A stretch of 6,293 nucleotides of DNA from Gammaproteobacteria bacterium (GTDB lineage Bacteria; Pseudomonadota; Gammaproteobacteria; Chromatiales; Chromatiaceae), in the NCBI GenBank assembly GCA_015767355.1, contig JADWMH010000125.1, positions 1 to 6,293 on the forward strand, given 5' to 3'. Shown here one piece after another: positions 1-5,776 of this stretch (positions are counted from its first letter, which is position 1; each line of letters begins with the position of its first letter). The notes under the pieces were generated by a model. The model ran no database searches. It worked only from the letters and a program-made list of their open reading frames with translations, and was not told the DNA's origin. The position numbers and the translations under genes are program-made.

Positions 1-6
1 ATAAAC

Positions 7-207
7 ATGTCACTAACCTGGCTTGACACCCTGGATATCGCGATTGAGCTGGACGAAACTTATCCCGATACTAATCCTGAAAATATCAACTTTGTCGATC
101 TACGCAACTGGATCATGGCGCTGCCTGATTTTGATGACGATCCTGAACATGTCGGAGAGAAAATCCTCGAAGCCATTCAGATGGCCTGGATCGAAGAGCG
201 GGAATAA
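7..207 (+). CDS. iscX: IscX, iron-sulfur cluster assembly accessory protein
   Basis: Small acidic cytosolic protein of the ISC iron-sulfur assembly pathway. In E. coli it binds the cysteine desulfurase IscS and iron, and modulates cluster formation on IscU. The 66-residue product matches the length of E. coli IscX. It shows the family landmarks: an N-terminal LTWLDTLDIA helix, a YPDTNP turn near residue 19, DLRNWI at 31-36, the acidic DFDDDP at 41-46, and a C-terminal EKILEAIQMAWIEE helix. The ATG at 7 fits the family start, but only six bases precede it, so no ribosome binding site can be judged. A TAA at 2-4 could be the stop of the preceding gene. In the family this gene usually follows fdx at the end of the isc operon, so the rest of that operon probably lies to the left (inference). 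Its stop lies 4 bases from the convergent galE stop. Confidence 0.95.
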   Translation: MSLTWLDTLDIAIELDETYPDTNPENINFVDLRNWIMALPDFDDDPEHVGEKILEAIQMAWIEERE

Positions 208-211
208 ACCC

Positions 212-1243
212 TCACTCCTGAGTCTTATACCCCAGGGGATTAGCTGACTGCCAGCGCCAGCTATCCTCACACATCTCCTGCAGACCGCGCTCTGCCTTCC
301 AGCCCAACTCCCGCTGCGCCAGTCCGGGGTCCGCATAACAGGCGGCGATATCACCGGGGCGGCGTGCAACGATTTCATAGGGCACAGGCTGCCCGGATGC
401 CTGCTCGAAAGCCCTGGCCATTTCGATGACGGAATAGCCCTGACCGGTTCCCAGGTTGTATGTCACCAGGCCGGGATTAGTGGCCAGCTTCTGCAGCGCC
501 TTGATATGTCCCAGGGCCAGATCCACCACATGAATATAGTCCCGCACGCCGGTGCCGTCTTTGGTGGAGTAATCCCCGCCAAACACAGATAACTTCTCAA
601 GTTTTCCCACAGCTACCTGGGAAATATAGGGCATGAGATTGTTTGGGATATCACTGGGATCTTCACCGATGCGACCGCTACGGTGTGCGCCGACCGGGTT
701 GAAATACCGCAGCAACGCGACATTCCAGCTGGAATCCGACACATAGACATCACCCAGTATCTCCTCCACCATGAGTTTCGATCTGCCATAGGGGTTGGTA
801 GCGGAGAGGGGGAAATCCTCTGTAATCGGCAGGCTCTCAGGATCACCATAGACAGTGGCTGACGAGCTGAATACAATATTTTTCACGCCTGAGTGATTCA
901 TGACTTCCAGCAGGTTGATGGTGCCGCCGATATTGTTCTGATAATAGTCGATCGGAATGCTCACAGATTCGCCTACCGCCTTCAGGCCGGCGAAATGAAT
1001 AACGGCGTCGATGCTGTGTTCGGTGAAAATTCGTTCCAGCGCCTGTTTGTCCCGCAAGTCAGCCTCGATGAATGTCAACTGCTTTCCCGTCAACTCCTGT
1101 ACACGCTGCAGCGAGGTGATCATGCTATTGCACAGATTGTCCACCACAACCACCTGGTAATCTGCATTCAGCAATTCCAGGCAGGTGTGGGAACCGATAT
1201 AGCCGGCGCCGCCGGTAACAAGAATGGTATTGATGTTGTTCAT
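212..1243 (-). CDS. galE: UDP-glucose 4-epimerase GalE
   Basis: Cytosolic NAD-dependent epimerase that interconverts UDP-glucose and UDP-galactose, used in the Leloir pathway and to supply galactose for surface polysaccharides. The 343 residues (E. coli GalE has 338) form an extended short-chain dehydrogenase. The Rossmann glycine motif TGGAGYIGSH is at 10-19, with D35-N36 following strand 2. HFAGLKAVGES is at 83-93. The serine cluster SSSATVYG is at 126-133, with S128 aligning to the catalytic serine, and the YxxxK pair is Y152/K156 (NPYGRSK). The C-terminal part carries RYFNPVGAH and YNLGTGQGYSV and ends with the usual NPLGY. The ATG at 1243 directly precedes the Rossmann strand, but no good Shine-Dalgarno is visible before it. 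No other galactose or polysaccharide gene is in the window, so it appears as a single gene. A paralogue with altered sugar specificity cannot be excluded from sequence alone. Confidence 0.96.
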   Translation of the reverse strand: MNNINTILVTGGAGYIGSHTCLELLNADYQVVVVDNLCNSMITSLQRVQELTGKQLTFIEADLRDKQALERIFTEHSIDAVIHFAGLKAVGESVSIPIDYYQNNIGGTINLLEVMNHSGVKNIVFSSSATVYGDPESLPITEDFPLSATNPYGRSKLMVEEILGDVYVSDSSWNVALLRYFNPVGAHRSGRIGEDPSDIPNNLMPYISQVAVGKLEKLSVFGGDYSTKDGTGVRDYIHVVDLALGHIKALQKLATNPGLVTYNLGTGQGYSVIEMARAFEQASGQPVPYEIVARRPGDIAACYADPGLAQRELGWKAERGLQEMCEDSWRWQSANPLGYKTQE

Positions 1244-1319
1244 GGGGTCATCTTACTCAGAAGTTAAGCCGGATCGATATGCGGCGGGCAGGTTTCAAAA
1301 AAAATATTTGGGTTAGCAA

Positions 1320-1352
1320 GTTCACCGGACTAGTAAACCTTGAGTGGTGAAC
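1320..1352. repeat. 7-bp inverted repeat upstream of galE
   Basis: GTTCACC at 1320-1326 and GGTGAAC at 1346-1352 are perfect reverse complements separated by 19 bases. It could be a spaced operator, a weak hairpin in the galE leader, or chance. On the minus strand it is followed about 17 nt later by a T8 tract, too far away for a classical intrinsic terminator. Confidence 0.5.
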
Positions 1353-1383
1353 GCCGTTACAAAAGAGTCTAATTCTAAAAATG

Positions 1384-1497
1384 TCTCTCGCAAAGCCGCA
1401 AAGCTTCCGCGTCCTGCTTGCGCCCCTGACCTTCTACATCCATGTAGGCCAAGAACGCCAAGAAAAACCTTTGCGGTCTTTGCGTCTTGGCGAGAGG
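1384..1497. repeat. MITE-like palindromic intergenic element
   Basis: The ends are imperfect inverted repeats. The left arm at 1384-1403 reads TCTCTCGCAAAGCCGCAAAG. The right arm (about 1469-1497) reads on the opposite strand as CCTCTCGCCAAGACGCAAAG followed by ACCGCAAAG. The left arm equals the right arm minus about 9 bases. An internal perfect hairpin CTACAT-CC-ATGTAG lies at about 1434-1447, followed by CCAAGAACGCCAAG. I recall this class (CTCTCGCCAAGACGCAAAG ends, often mis-annotated as small proteins containing FAVFASWREE-like strings) as a dispersed repeat in environmental proteobacteria, but I have not verified this. It carries no transposase, so a non-autonomous mobile or REP-like element is the best reading. 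The shortened left arm suggests decay. Confidence 0.65.
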
Positions 1498-1539
1498 AAA
1501 TGTTTTCTTCATGTCTTGTCAGTCTGAGACTTGGTCTCG

Positions 1540-2346
1540 CTAGTAGGAATAGACGCTGGGTCCATACTCCGCTGATTGAACGATCGACAGATCGATGCGG
1601 CGATTACGCATCTTCCCCTCCTCGGTCTCATTATCTGCAACAGCCTCTTCCGAACCCATTCCCTGAATCGATAGCCGCATAGGCAGCACTCCCTGCTTAA
1701 TGAGTGCGACCATAACAGAGTGAGCCCGCTCGTTGGAGAGTTCCAGGTTGATCTCTTCCGATCCGCTGTTATCAGTATGCCCGCGAAGCTGAATGCGCAG
1801 CACGGGGTAAGCCTGTAGAATTGCAGCAGTTGCCCTGATTTGAGCCAGTGACTCGTCATTGAGTTCGCTCGAACCTGATGCAAAGTAGAGACGGTCAAGA
1901 ATATACAATTGACCCGCTGGTATTTCATCGGCCTTTAAATCACTCAGAAACAGCTCTTCAAAACCGGCCCGGGGAATAGTGATTTTCCTCTCGCCAGGCA
2001 GGTGATACTCGAAAAGTGTACCAATGCGGTCACCGAACGCATTATGCAGAATATCCGCCTCCTTTTCACTGTCAGGCAGGATCTTTCTTGCGACAATGAT
2101 TGAAGGGACACTCTTGATCATCTGCACCGGTTCGAGCGGTTTTTCAAGCGGGGCATCCTCATCCTGTTGGGAGATATATCCCTTGCGAAGAAATATCGCA
2201 ATGGGAATGACCAGCAGCAGACCGGCTATGACTCCAAGGGAGAGCCTGGATTGAGATGCCTGTTGTGAAGGCCTCTTTGTTGCAAATTGCTTCGCGGCCG
2301 TGTCACTGCCGGAAGATTTGTCATCAGAAGGTTGATTCATGCTCAT
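1540..2346 (-). CDS. Single-pass membrane protein with C-terminal OmpA-type peptidoglycan-binding domain
   Basis: Predicted inner-membrane protein of 268 residues. A polar cytoplasmic N-tail (1-34) is followed by one membrane helix at about 36-53 (LGVIAGLLLVIPIAIFL) with R54-K55 after it. An uncharacterised stretch (about 75-145) leads to an OmpA C-terminal domain at about 147-256. That domain shows LYFASGSSEL at 153-162, GHTDNSG at 189-195, LSNERA at 203-208 and NRRIDLSI at 248-255. D192 and R207 are 15 residues apart, as are the diaminopimelate-binding Asp and Arg of OmpA, so binding to peptidoglycan is likely. The topology resembles MotB-type anchors, but no MotA-like partner is present and I cannot name it. 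Two ATGs, at 2346 and 2340, are possible starts, both without a good ribosome binding site. It lies 81 bases downstream of queG on the same strand, so co-transcription is possible. Confidence 0.85.
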   Translation of the reverse strand: MSMNQPSDDKSSGSDTAAKQFATKRPSQQASQSRLSLGVIAGLLLVIPIAIFLRKGYISQQDEDAPLEKPLEPVQMIKSVPSIIVARKILPDSEKEADILHNAFGDRIGTLFEYHLPGERKITIPRAGFEELFLSDLKADEIPAGQLYILDRLYFASGSSELNDESLAQIRATAAILQAYPVLRIQLRGHTDNSGSEEINLELSNERAHSVMVALIKQGVLPMRLSIQGMGSEEAVADNETEEGKMRNRRIDLSIVQSAEYGPSVYSY

Positions 2347-2427
2347 ACGTCTGCAAACTGCTATTTGCCAGGACGTTTATGATACAACATTTTTACAACA
2401 CAGGAGTGAGCGTCAGGGTCCCGCTCT

Positions 2428-3480
2428 TCACCCATTTAGTTGTCGTAACGCCCATTCAATATGCTCCTGTACCAGTGTGGTAGAGTCATACAGACGGCCT
2501 TGCAATGCCTCGATTACGTCCTCGTGTGCAGCGCCGTTCCCCAGCGCCACTGCAATGTTTCTCAGCCAGCGTTCATGGCCGATACGGCGGATGGCAGAAC
2601 CTTCGGTGTTACTTAGAAATGCCTCTTCGTCCCATGTAAACAGCTCCAGCAAAGTGGCGCGGTCGAGTTGATGCCTGGGCAGGAAATCACTCTCTGCAGT
2701 GTTGCTGGCAAAACGGTTCCACGGGCAGATGGCCATGCAGTCATCGCAACCATAAATGCGATTCCCCAGCATTGCTCTGAATTCAACAGGAATCGCCCCC
2801 TGCAGTTCTATTGTCAGATAGGAGATACAGCGCCTGGCGTCCACGACGTAGGGGGCGACAATCGCCTGTGTGGGGCATATATCGATGCAGGAGGTGCAGC
2901 GGCCGCAGTGCGCCTGCGCCGGTTCGTCGACAGGCAGGGGCAGATCGATGTAAATCTCTCCCAGGAAGAACCAGGATCCTGCATGTTGATTGATGAGATT
3001 GCTGTGCTTGCCGATCCACCCCAGTCCCGCTTTTTGCGCCAGCGGCTTCTCCAGTACCGGAGCGGAGTCAACAAATACACGGTGACCATGATCCCCAATT
3101 TCATGTTCAATCATCTTTGCCAGGGCAGCAAGCCGTTTACGTACGGTTTTATGATAATCCCGCCCCAGTGCATAGCGCGAGATGAAAGCCTGCGCAGGGT
3201 TGTCGACAACAGCAAACAGATCCTCGTTGATGTCCGGCAAAAAATCCATGCGCGCCGAGATGACACGCACTGTGCCCGCAATCAGTTCATCAGGACGACT
3301 GCGTTTGCTTCCGTGTCGCGCCATGTACTCCATGTCGCCATGGAATCCCTGTCGCAGCCACTGGTGCAGATGGTTTTCCGCTTCAGTAAGATCCGTATCG
3401 GTAATGCCAATCTGCTGAAATCCCAGCTTTGCGCCCCATTGTTTGATTTTCTGAGCGAGCAAATACATCTTTTTATTCAT
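2428..3480 (-). CDS. queG: Epoxyqueuosine reductase QueG
   Basis: Cobalamin- and iron-sulfur-dependent cytosolic enzyme that reduces epoxyqueuosine to queuosine in the wobble position of tRNAs with GUN anticodons, the last step of queuosine synthesis. With the ATG at 3480 the product has 350 residues (E. coli QueG has 379). It contains FVDSAPVLEKPLAQKAGLGWIGKHSNL at 136-162, in short: VDSAPVLEK with the probable catalytic D138, then GWIGKHSNL. Two [4Fe-4S] ligand sets follow: C192, C195, C198, C202 (CGRCTSCIDICP), and C218, C245, C248, C252 (GCDDCMAICPWNRFA). A C-terminal HEAT-like helical segment lies at about 290-345. The frame stays open upstream to a TTG at 3576, but those 32 extra residues are hydrophobic, unlike the family, and would overlap nnr, so 3480 is preferred. 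An ATG at 3468 is also possible. It diverges from nnr, as yjeS and yjeF do in E. coli. Confidence 0.95.
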   Translation of the reverse strand: MNKKMYLLAQKIKQWGAKLGFQQIGITDTDLTEAENHLHQWLRQGFHGDMEYMARHGSKRSRPDELIAGTVRVISARMDFLPDINEDLFAVVDNPAQAFISRYALGRDYHKTVRKRLAALAKMIEHEIGDHGHRVFVDSAPVLEKPLAQKAGLGWIGKHSNLINQHAGSWFFLGEIYIDLPLPVDEPAQAHCGRCTSCIDICPTQAIVAPYVVDARRCISYLTIELQGAIPVEFRAMLGNRIYGCDDCMAICPWNRFASNTAESDFLPRHQLDRATLLELFTWDEEAFLSNTEGSAIRRIGHERWLRNIAVALGNGAAHEDVIEALQGRLYDSTTLVQEHIEWALRQLNG

Positions 3481-3552
3481 CGCAGATATGGAGCGGCCAC
3501 TGGTGAGAGTATAATCAAAAAATCGAGAATAACAGTGTAACAGCAGAAAGCC
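3481..3552. promoter_or_regulatory. Divergent queG/nnr promoter region with overlapping -10 boxes
   Basis: This 72-base spacer separates the chosen starts of queG (minus) and nnr (plus). A perfect TATAAT is at 3510-3515 on the plus strand, giving a leader of roughly 30 nt to the nnr start. On the minus strand TATACT (3513 to 3508) gives a leader of roughly 20 nt to the queG ATG. Neither has a convincing -35 at 16-18 bp spacing (for the plus strand the 17-bp position reads TATGGA). The -10 assignment is therefore by match and position only. Confidence 0.5.
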
Positions 3553-5058
3553 TTGACCGAAGAGCGACAGATTCAACAGCCATCACACTCCTTACCGCAT
3601 GCGCTTTATCGTGCGGCACAGGTGCGCAGGCTGGATCATACGGCCATACACCATTTCGGAATTGCCGGCGAGACATTGATGGAGAGGGCAGGGGCCTTTA
3701 GCTATGCCATGCTGGTGCGTTATTGGCCGCAGGCAAAATCCATCGCTGTGATCTGCGGTACGGGCAACAACGGCGGCGACGGCTATGTCATTGCCCGCAT
3801 CGCGCACCTTGCCGGTTTATCCGTCACACTTTTACAAATGGGCGATCATGACAAACTACAGGGCGATGCGGCGCTCAATGCCGGGCGTTGCGAAGCGCTG
3901 TCTATCCCCTGTGAGCCGCTGCGGAAAATCCCACATGATACTGAGGTGATCGTTGACGCCATCCTCGGAACCGGACTGGAACGCAATGTCAGCGGGCATT
4001 GGGCCGAAGCACTGCAGGCAATCAACCGGCACCGTGCTGCAGTGCTTGCTGTTGATATCCCTTCCGGACTCAACTCGGACACTGGCACAGTTATGGGAAC
4101 AGCAGTCAGAGCCGATGTTACAACAACTTTTATTGCACTCAAACAGGGGATGTTCACTGCTGCTGCAGCTGACTATTGCGGAGAAATCCTGTTTCATGCC
4201 CTGGATATTCCTGCACGCCTCTATGCATCGGAGATCCTCAACGCCAGAAGGGTCGACTGGAATCGACAGCAGCAATTGCTGCCGCAGCGGCCTCGCAGTT
4301 CACACAAGGGTGATTGCGGCCATGTGCTGCTGGTTGGCGGCTCCCCGGGGTTCAGCGGTGCTGTCAGACTTGCCGGGGAAGGGGCTCTTCGCAGCGGTGC
4401 AGGTCTGGTCTCAATAGCAACAGATGTCCGGCATGCAGGCATGATTGCAGCTTCCAGACCAGAGCTGATGTGTCATGGCATCGACAATCCTGCTGAACTG
4501 GAACCGCTGCTGCAGCGATGTTCTGTGGTCGCCATCGGTCCGGGGCTGGGGCAGGGCGCCTGGGGGAAATCCCTGTTTGAGAGCGTCATCCAGAGTAATA
4601 AACCTGTGGTTGTTGATGCTGATGCGCTTAACCTGCTGGCGGAGCATCCACAACAACACCTCAACTGTGTGCTGACTCCCCATCCCGGGGAGGCAGCGAG
4701 ATTGCTGGATCAGACAGTCGCAGAGATTCAGAATGATCGATTTACTGCAGCAAAACGGCTTCAGCAGCGCTACGGCGGAGTGATTGTATTGAAAGGCGCC
4801 GGCACTGTGATCCACTCTTCGGAGCATCGCCCCCCGACTGTCTGCAGCCAGGGGAATCCTGGTATGGCAACAGGAGGAAGTGGAGATGTGCTTACAGGCG
4901 TCATAGCCGGACTCATTGCACAGGGCTTTGAATTACAGGATGCTGCAGAGACAGGCGTGTGTGTGCATGCAGCAGCAGGTGACCTGGCTGCACAGGATGG
5001 TGAACGCGGCATGATAGCCAGCGATCTGTTTTCCCACATTAGAAAACTATTGCAATGA
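3553..5058 (+). CDS. nnr: Bifunctional NAD(P)H-hydrate epimerase / ADP-dependent NAD(P)H-hydrate dehydratase
   Basis: Two-domain metabolite repair enzyme (YjeF). The N-terminal domain epimerises R- and S-NAD(P)HX; the C-terminal ribokinase-like domain dehydrates S-NAD(P)HX to NAD(P)H using ADP. With 501 residues it is close to the E. coli length. The epimerase half (about 15-225) shows GTGNNGGDGYVIAR at 69-82, VDAILGTGL at 134-142 and AVDIPSGLNSDTG at 166-178. The dehydratase half (about 245-500) shows SSHKGDCGHVLLVGG at 249-263, GPGLGQ at 329-334, VDADALN at 354-360, TPHPGEAARLL at 375-385, LKGAGT at 413-418 and NPGMATGGSGDVLTG at 435-449 with the probable catalytic D445. The start is a TTG at 3553, because an in-frame TAA lies at 3538-3540 and the next usable start (GTG at 3622) would remove the conserved LYRAAQ segment. 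The ribosome binding site is weak (AGAAAG at 3545-3550). Confidence 0.95.
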   Translation: MTEERQIQQPSHSLPHALYRAAQVRRLDHTAIHHFGIAGETLMERAGAFSYAMLVRYWPQAKSIAVICGTGNNGGDGYVIARIAHLAGLSVTLLQMGDHDKLQGDAALNAGRCEALSIPCEPLRKIPHDTEVIVDAILGTGLERNVSGHWAEALQAINRHRAAVLAVDIPSGLNSDTGTVMGTAVRADVTTTFIALKQGMFTAAAADYCGEILFHALDIPARLYASEILNARRVDWNRQQQLLPQRPRSSHKGDCGHVLLVGGSPGFSGAVRLAGEGALRSGAGLVSIATDVRHAGMIAASRPELMCHGIDNPAELEPLLQRCSVVAIGPGLGQGAWGKSLFESVIQSNKPVVVDADALNLLAEHPQQHLNCVLTPHPGEAARLLDQTVAEIQNDRFTAAKRLQQRYGGVIVLKGAGTVIHSSEHRPPTVCSQGNPGMATGGSGDVLTGVIAGLIAQGFELQDAAETGVCVHAAAGDLAAQDGERGMIASDLFSHIRKLLQ

Positions 5059-5083
5059 TAAAATCCAGACACAAAGAAAATTT

Positions 5084-5128
5084 AACCACAGATGCACACA
5101 GATAAACACAGATAAACACAGATTAATG
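5084..5128. repeat. Four-unit 10-bp-period CACAGAT repeat
   Basis: CACAGAT occurs at 5087, 5097, 5107 and 5117, exactly 10 bases apart, in the context AACCACAGATGCACACAGAT continuing to GATTAATG. I recall nearly identical arrays (whose reading frame gives NHR-TQ-INTDKHR strings in spurious proteins) from many environmental bacterial genomes. That points to a dispersed non-coding repeat rather than a local accident. Its function is unknown to me. Confidence 0.75.
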
Positions 5129-5176
5129 TAACATCTCAATAACCCCGCGTAATTTCGAGGCTTGTGCCGGCCAGCA

Positions 5177-5242
5177 CCTAAAACTTAATACCTAAAACCT
5201 AACCACATAAAACCTAAAACTTGCCCACCTAAAACGTAAAAC
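5177..5242. repeat. CCTAAAAC short irregular repeat
   Basis: CCTAAAAC occurs exactly at 5177-5184, 5191-5198, 5213-5220 and 5228-5235, with one-base variants CATAAAAC at 5206-5213 and CGTAAAAC at 5235-5242. Unit spacing is irregular (14, 22 and 15 bases), so it is an interspersed short repeat rather than a true tandem array. It ends three bases before the tsaE GTG and occupies the place where a ribosome binding site is normally found. Confidence 0.75.
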
Positions 5243-5245
5243 TAA

Positions 5246-5731
5246 GTGTCTTCTATTCCTTCATCTACCGAGATCAAGCTCCACTCCCAGCAGCAACAGG
5301 AGGCATTTGGTGTACTGCTGGCCGGAGTGCTGCCTAAGCACGCCGTGATTTTTCTCGAGGGTGAACTCGGGGCGGGGAAGACTACTCTGGTGCGTGGTAT
5401 TCTGCGTGGTTTTGGCTGGTCAGGCACGGTGAAGAGTCCGACCTATACGATCCTCGAACCCTATGAACTGGCGCAGCAAAATCTCTACCATTTTGATCTC
5501 TACCGGCTGGCCGATGCCGAAGAGCTGGAGTATCTGGGGTTGCGGGAACTGCTTGGCGAGGGGTTGCTCTTTTTCGAGTGGCCTGAACGTGGTGAAGCGC
5601 TGTTGCCTCCTGCAGATATCATCGTGAACATTCAGCATGAACAATCGGGTAGAGTGTTAAAATTCACTGTCCGGGATCCACAACTGAAGCATCAGATTAC
5701 TGCACTCATAAAAAATTTCCCCTCACTCTAG
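5246..5731 (+). CDS. tsaE: tRNA threonylcarbamoyladenosine biosynthesis ATPase TsaE
   Basis: P-loop ATPase that works with the TsaB-TsaD complex in making N6-threonylcarbamoyladenosine at position 37 of ANN-decoding tRNAs. It is cytosolic and nearly universal in bacteria. The 161 residues (E. coli YjeE has 153) contain the Walker A motif GELGAGKTT at 39-47, SPTYTILEPY at 64-73, the family HFDLYRL at 82-88 with D84, and the LLFFEWPER segment at 107-115 with the conserved E111-W112 pair. The start is a GTG at 5246. The codon just before it is an in-frame TAA and there is no alternative ATG, GTG or TTG before the conserved N-terminal helix. No Shine-Dalgarno is visible, since the preceding bases belong to the CCTAAAAC repeat. 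It follows nnr, as in E. coli, but after a long repeat-filled gap. Confidence 0.95.
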   Translation: MSSIPSSTEIKLHSQQQQEAFGVLLAGVLPKHAVIFLEGELGAGKTTLVRGILRGFGWSGTVKSPTYTILEPYELAQQNLYHFDLYRLADAEELEYLGLRELLGEGLLFFEWPERGEALLPPADIIVNIQHEQSGRVLKFTVRDPQLKHQITALIKNFPSL

Positions 5732-5764
5732 CCCTTTTCCCCAAGAGAGATGGAAAGTGGAAAC

Positions 5765-5770
5765 AGAGGA
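5765..5770 (+). promoter_or_regulatory. Ribosome binding site for the Nudix gene
   Basis: AGAGGA lies 6 bases before the ATG at 5777. It favours that start over the in-frame ATG at 5750, which would add nine residues (MESGNRGKN) and has only an AAGAGAG stretch directly abutting it. Confidence 0.6.
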
Positions 5771-5776
5771 AAAAAC

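Larger units (their letters stand above)
1244..1539. other. Intergenic region between galE and the OmpA-domain gene
   Basis: About 296 bases with no credible gene. It contains an A8 tract at 1297-1304, a 7-bp inverted repeat (1320-1326 with 1346-1352), and a MITE-like palindromic element at about 1384-1497. A small hairpin next to the OmpA-gene stop (GAGAC at 1526-1530, GTCTC at 1534-1538) has no T-run. The minus-strand promoter of galE must lie here or further upstream, but I could not identify a convincing -35/-10 pair. Confidence 0.7.
5059..5245. other. Repeat-rich spacer between nnr and tsaE
   Basis: This 187-base gap holds no gene. In order it contains a 10-bp-periodic CACAGAT repeat (5084-5128), an imperfect CCCCG/CGAGG pair around 5143-5159, a near-palindrome GTGCCGGCCAGCAC at 5164-5177, and an A-rich CCTAAAAC repeat (5177-5242). 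The last runs up to the tsaE start. I see no clear terminator and no clear tsaE promoter. Its length is unusual for a pair of genes that are close neighbours in E. coli. Confidence 0.75.

Noticed and set aside
1526..1538. GAGAC-TTG-GTCTC hairpin just after the OmpA-gene stop as a terminator
   Set aside because: The stem is only 5 bp and no T-run follows on the minus strand.
1344..1682. A 112-codon plus-strand open frame containing FAVFASWREE
   Set aside because: Its middle is the translated palindromic element and its end is antisense to the OmpA-domain gene. Such strings are typical spurious products of this dispersed repeat.
2409..2427. GAGCG/CGCTC pair just downstream of queG as a terminator
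   Set aside because: A 5-bp stem with a 9-base loop and no T-tract is too weak to call. The rest of the 81-base gap (2347-2427) shows nothing clear.
2668..3540. A 290-codon open frame antisense to queG
   Set aside because: It lies opposite a clear QueG coding sequence, has no recognisable motif, and mirrors the codon structure of the real gene.
3481..3576. A 32-residue N-terminal extension of QueG from TTG at 3576
   Set aside because: It is hydrophobic and unlike the family N-terminus, would overlap nnr on the opposite strand, and uses a weaker start codon than the ATG at 3480.
5177..5242. Telomere-like CCTAAAAC repeat
   Set aside because: It resembles ciliate or plant telomere units only superficially. 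Units are irregularly spaced and internal to a bacterial gene cluster.
5084..5242. CRISPR array
   Set aside because: Units are 7-10 bases with no regular spacers and no cas genes nearby.
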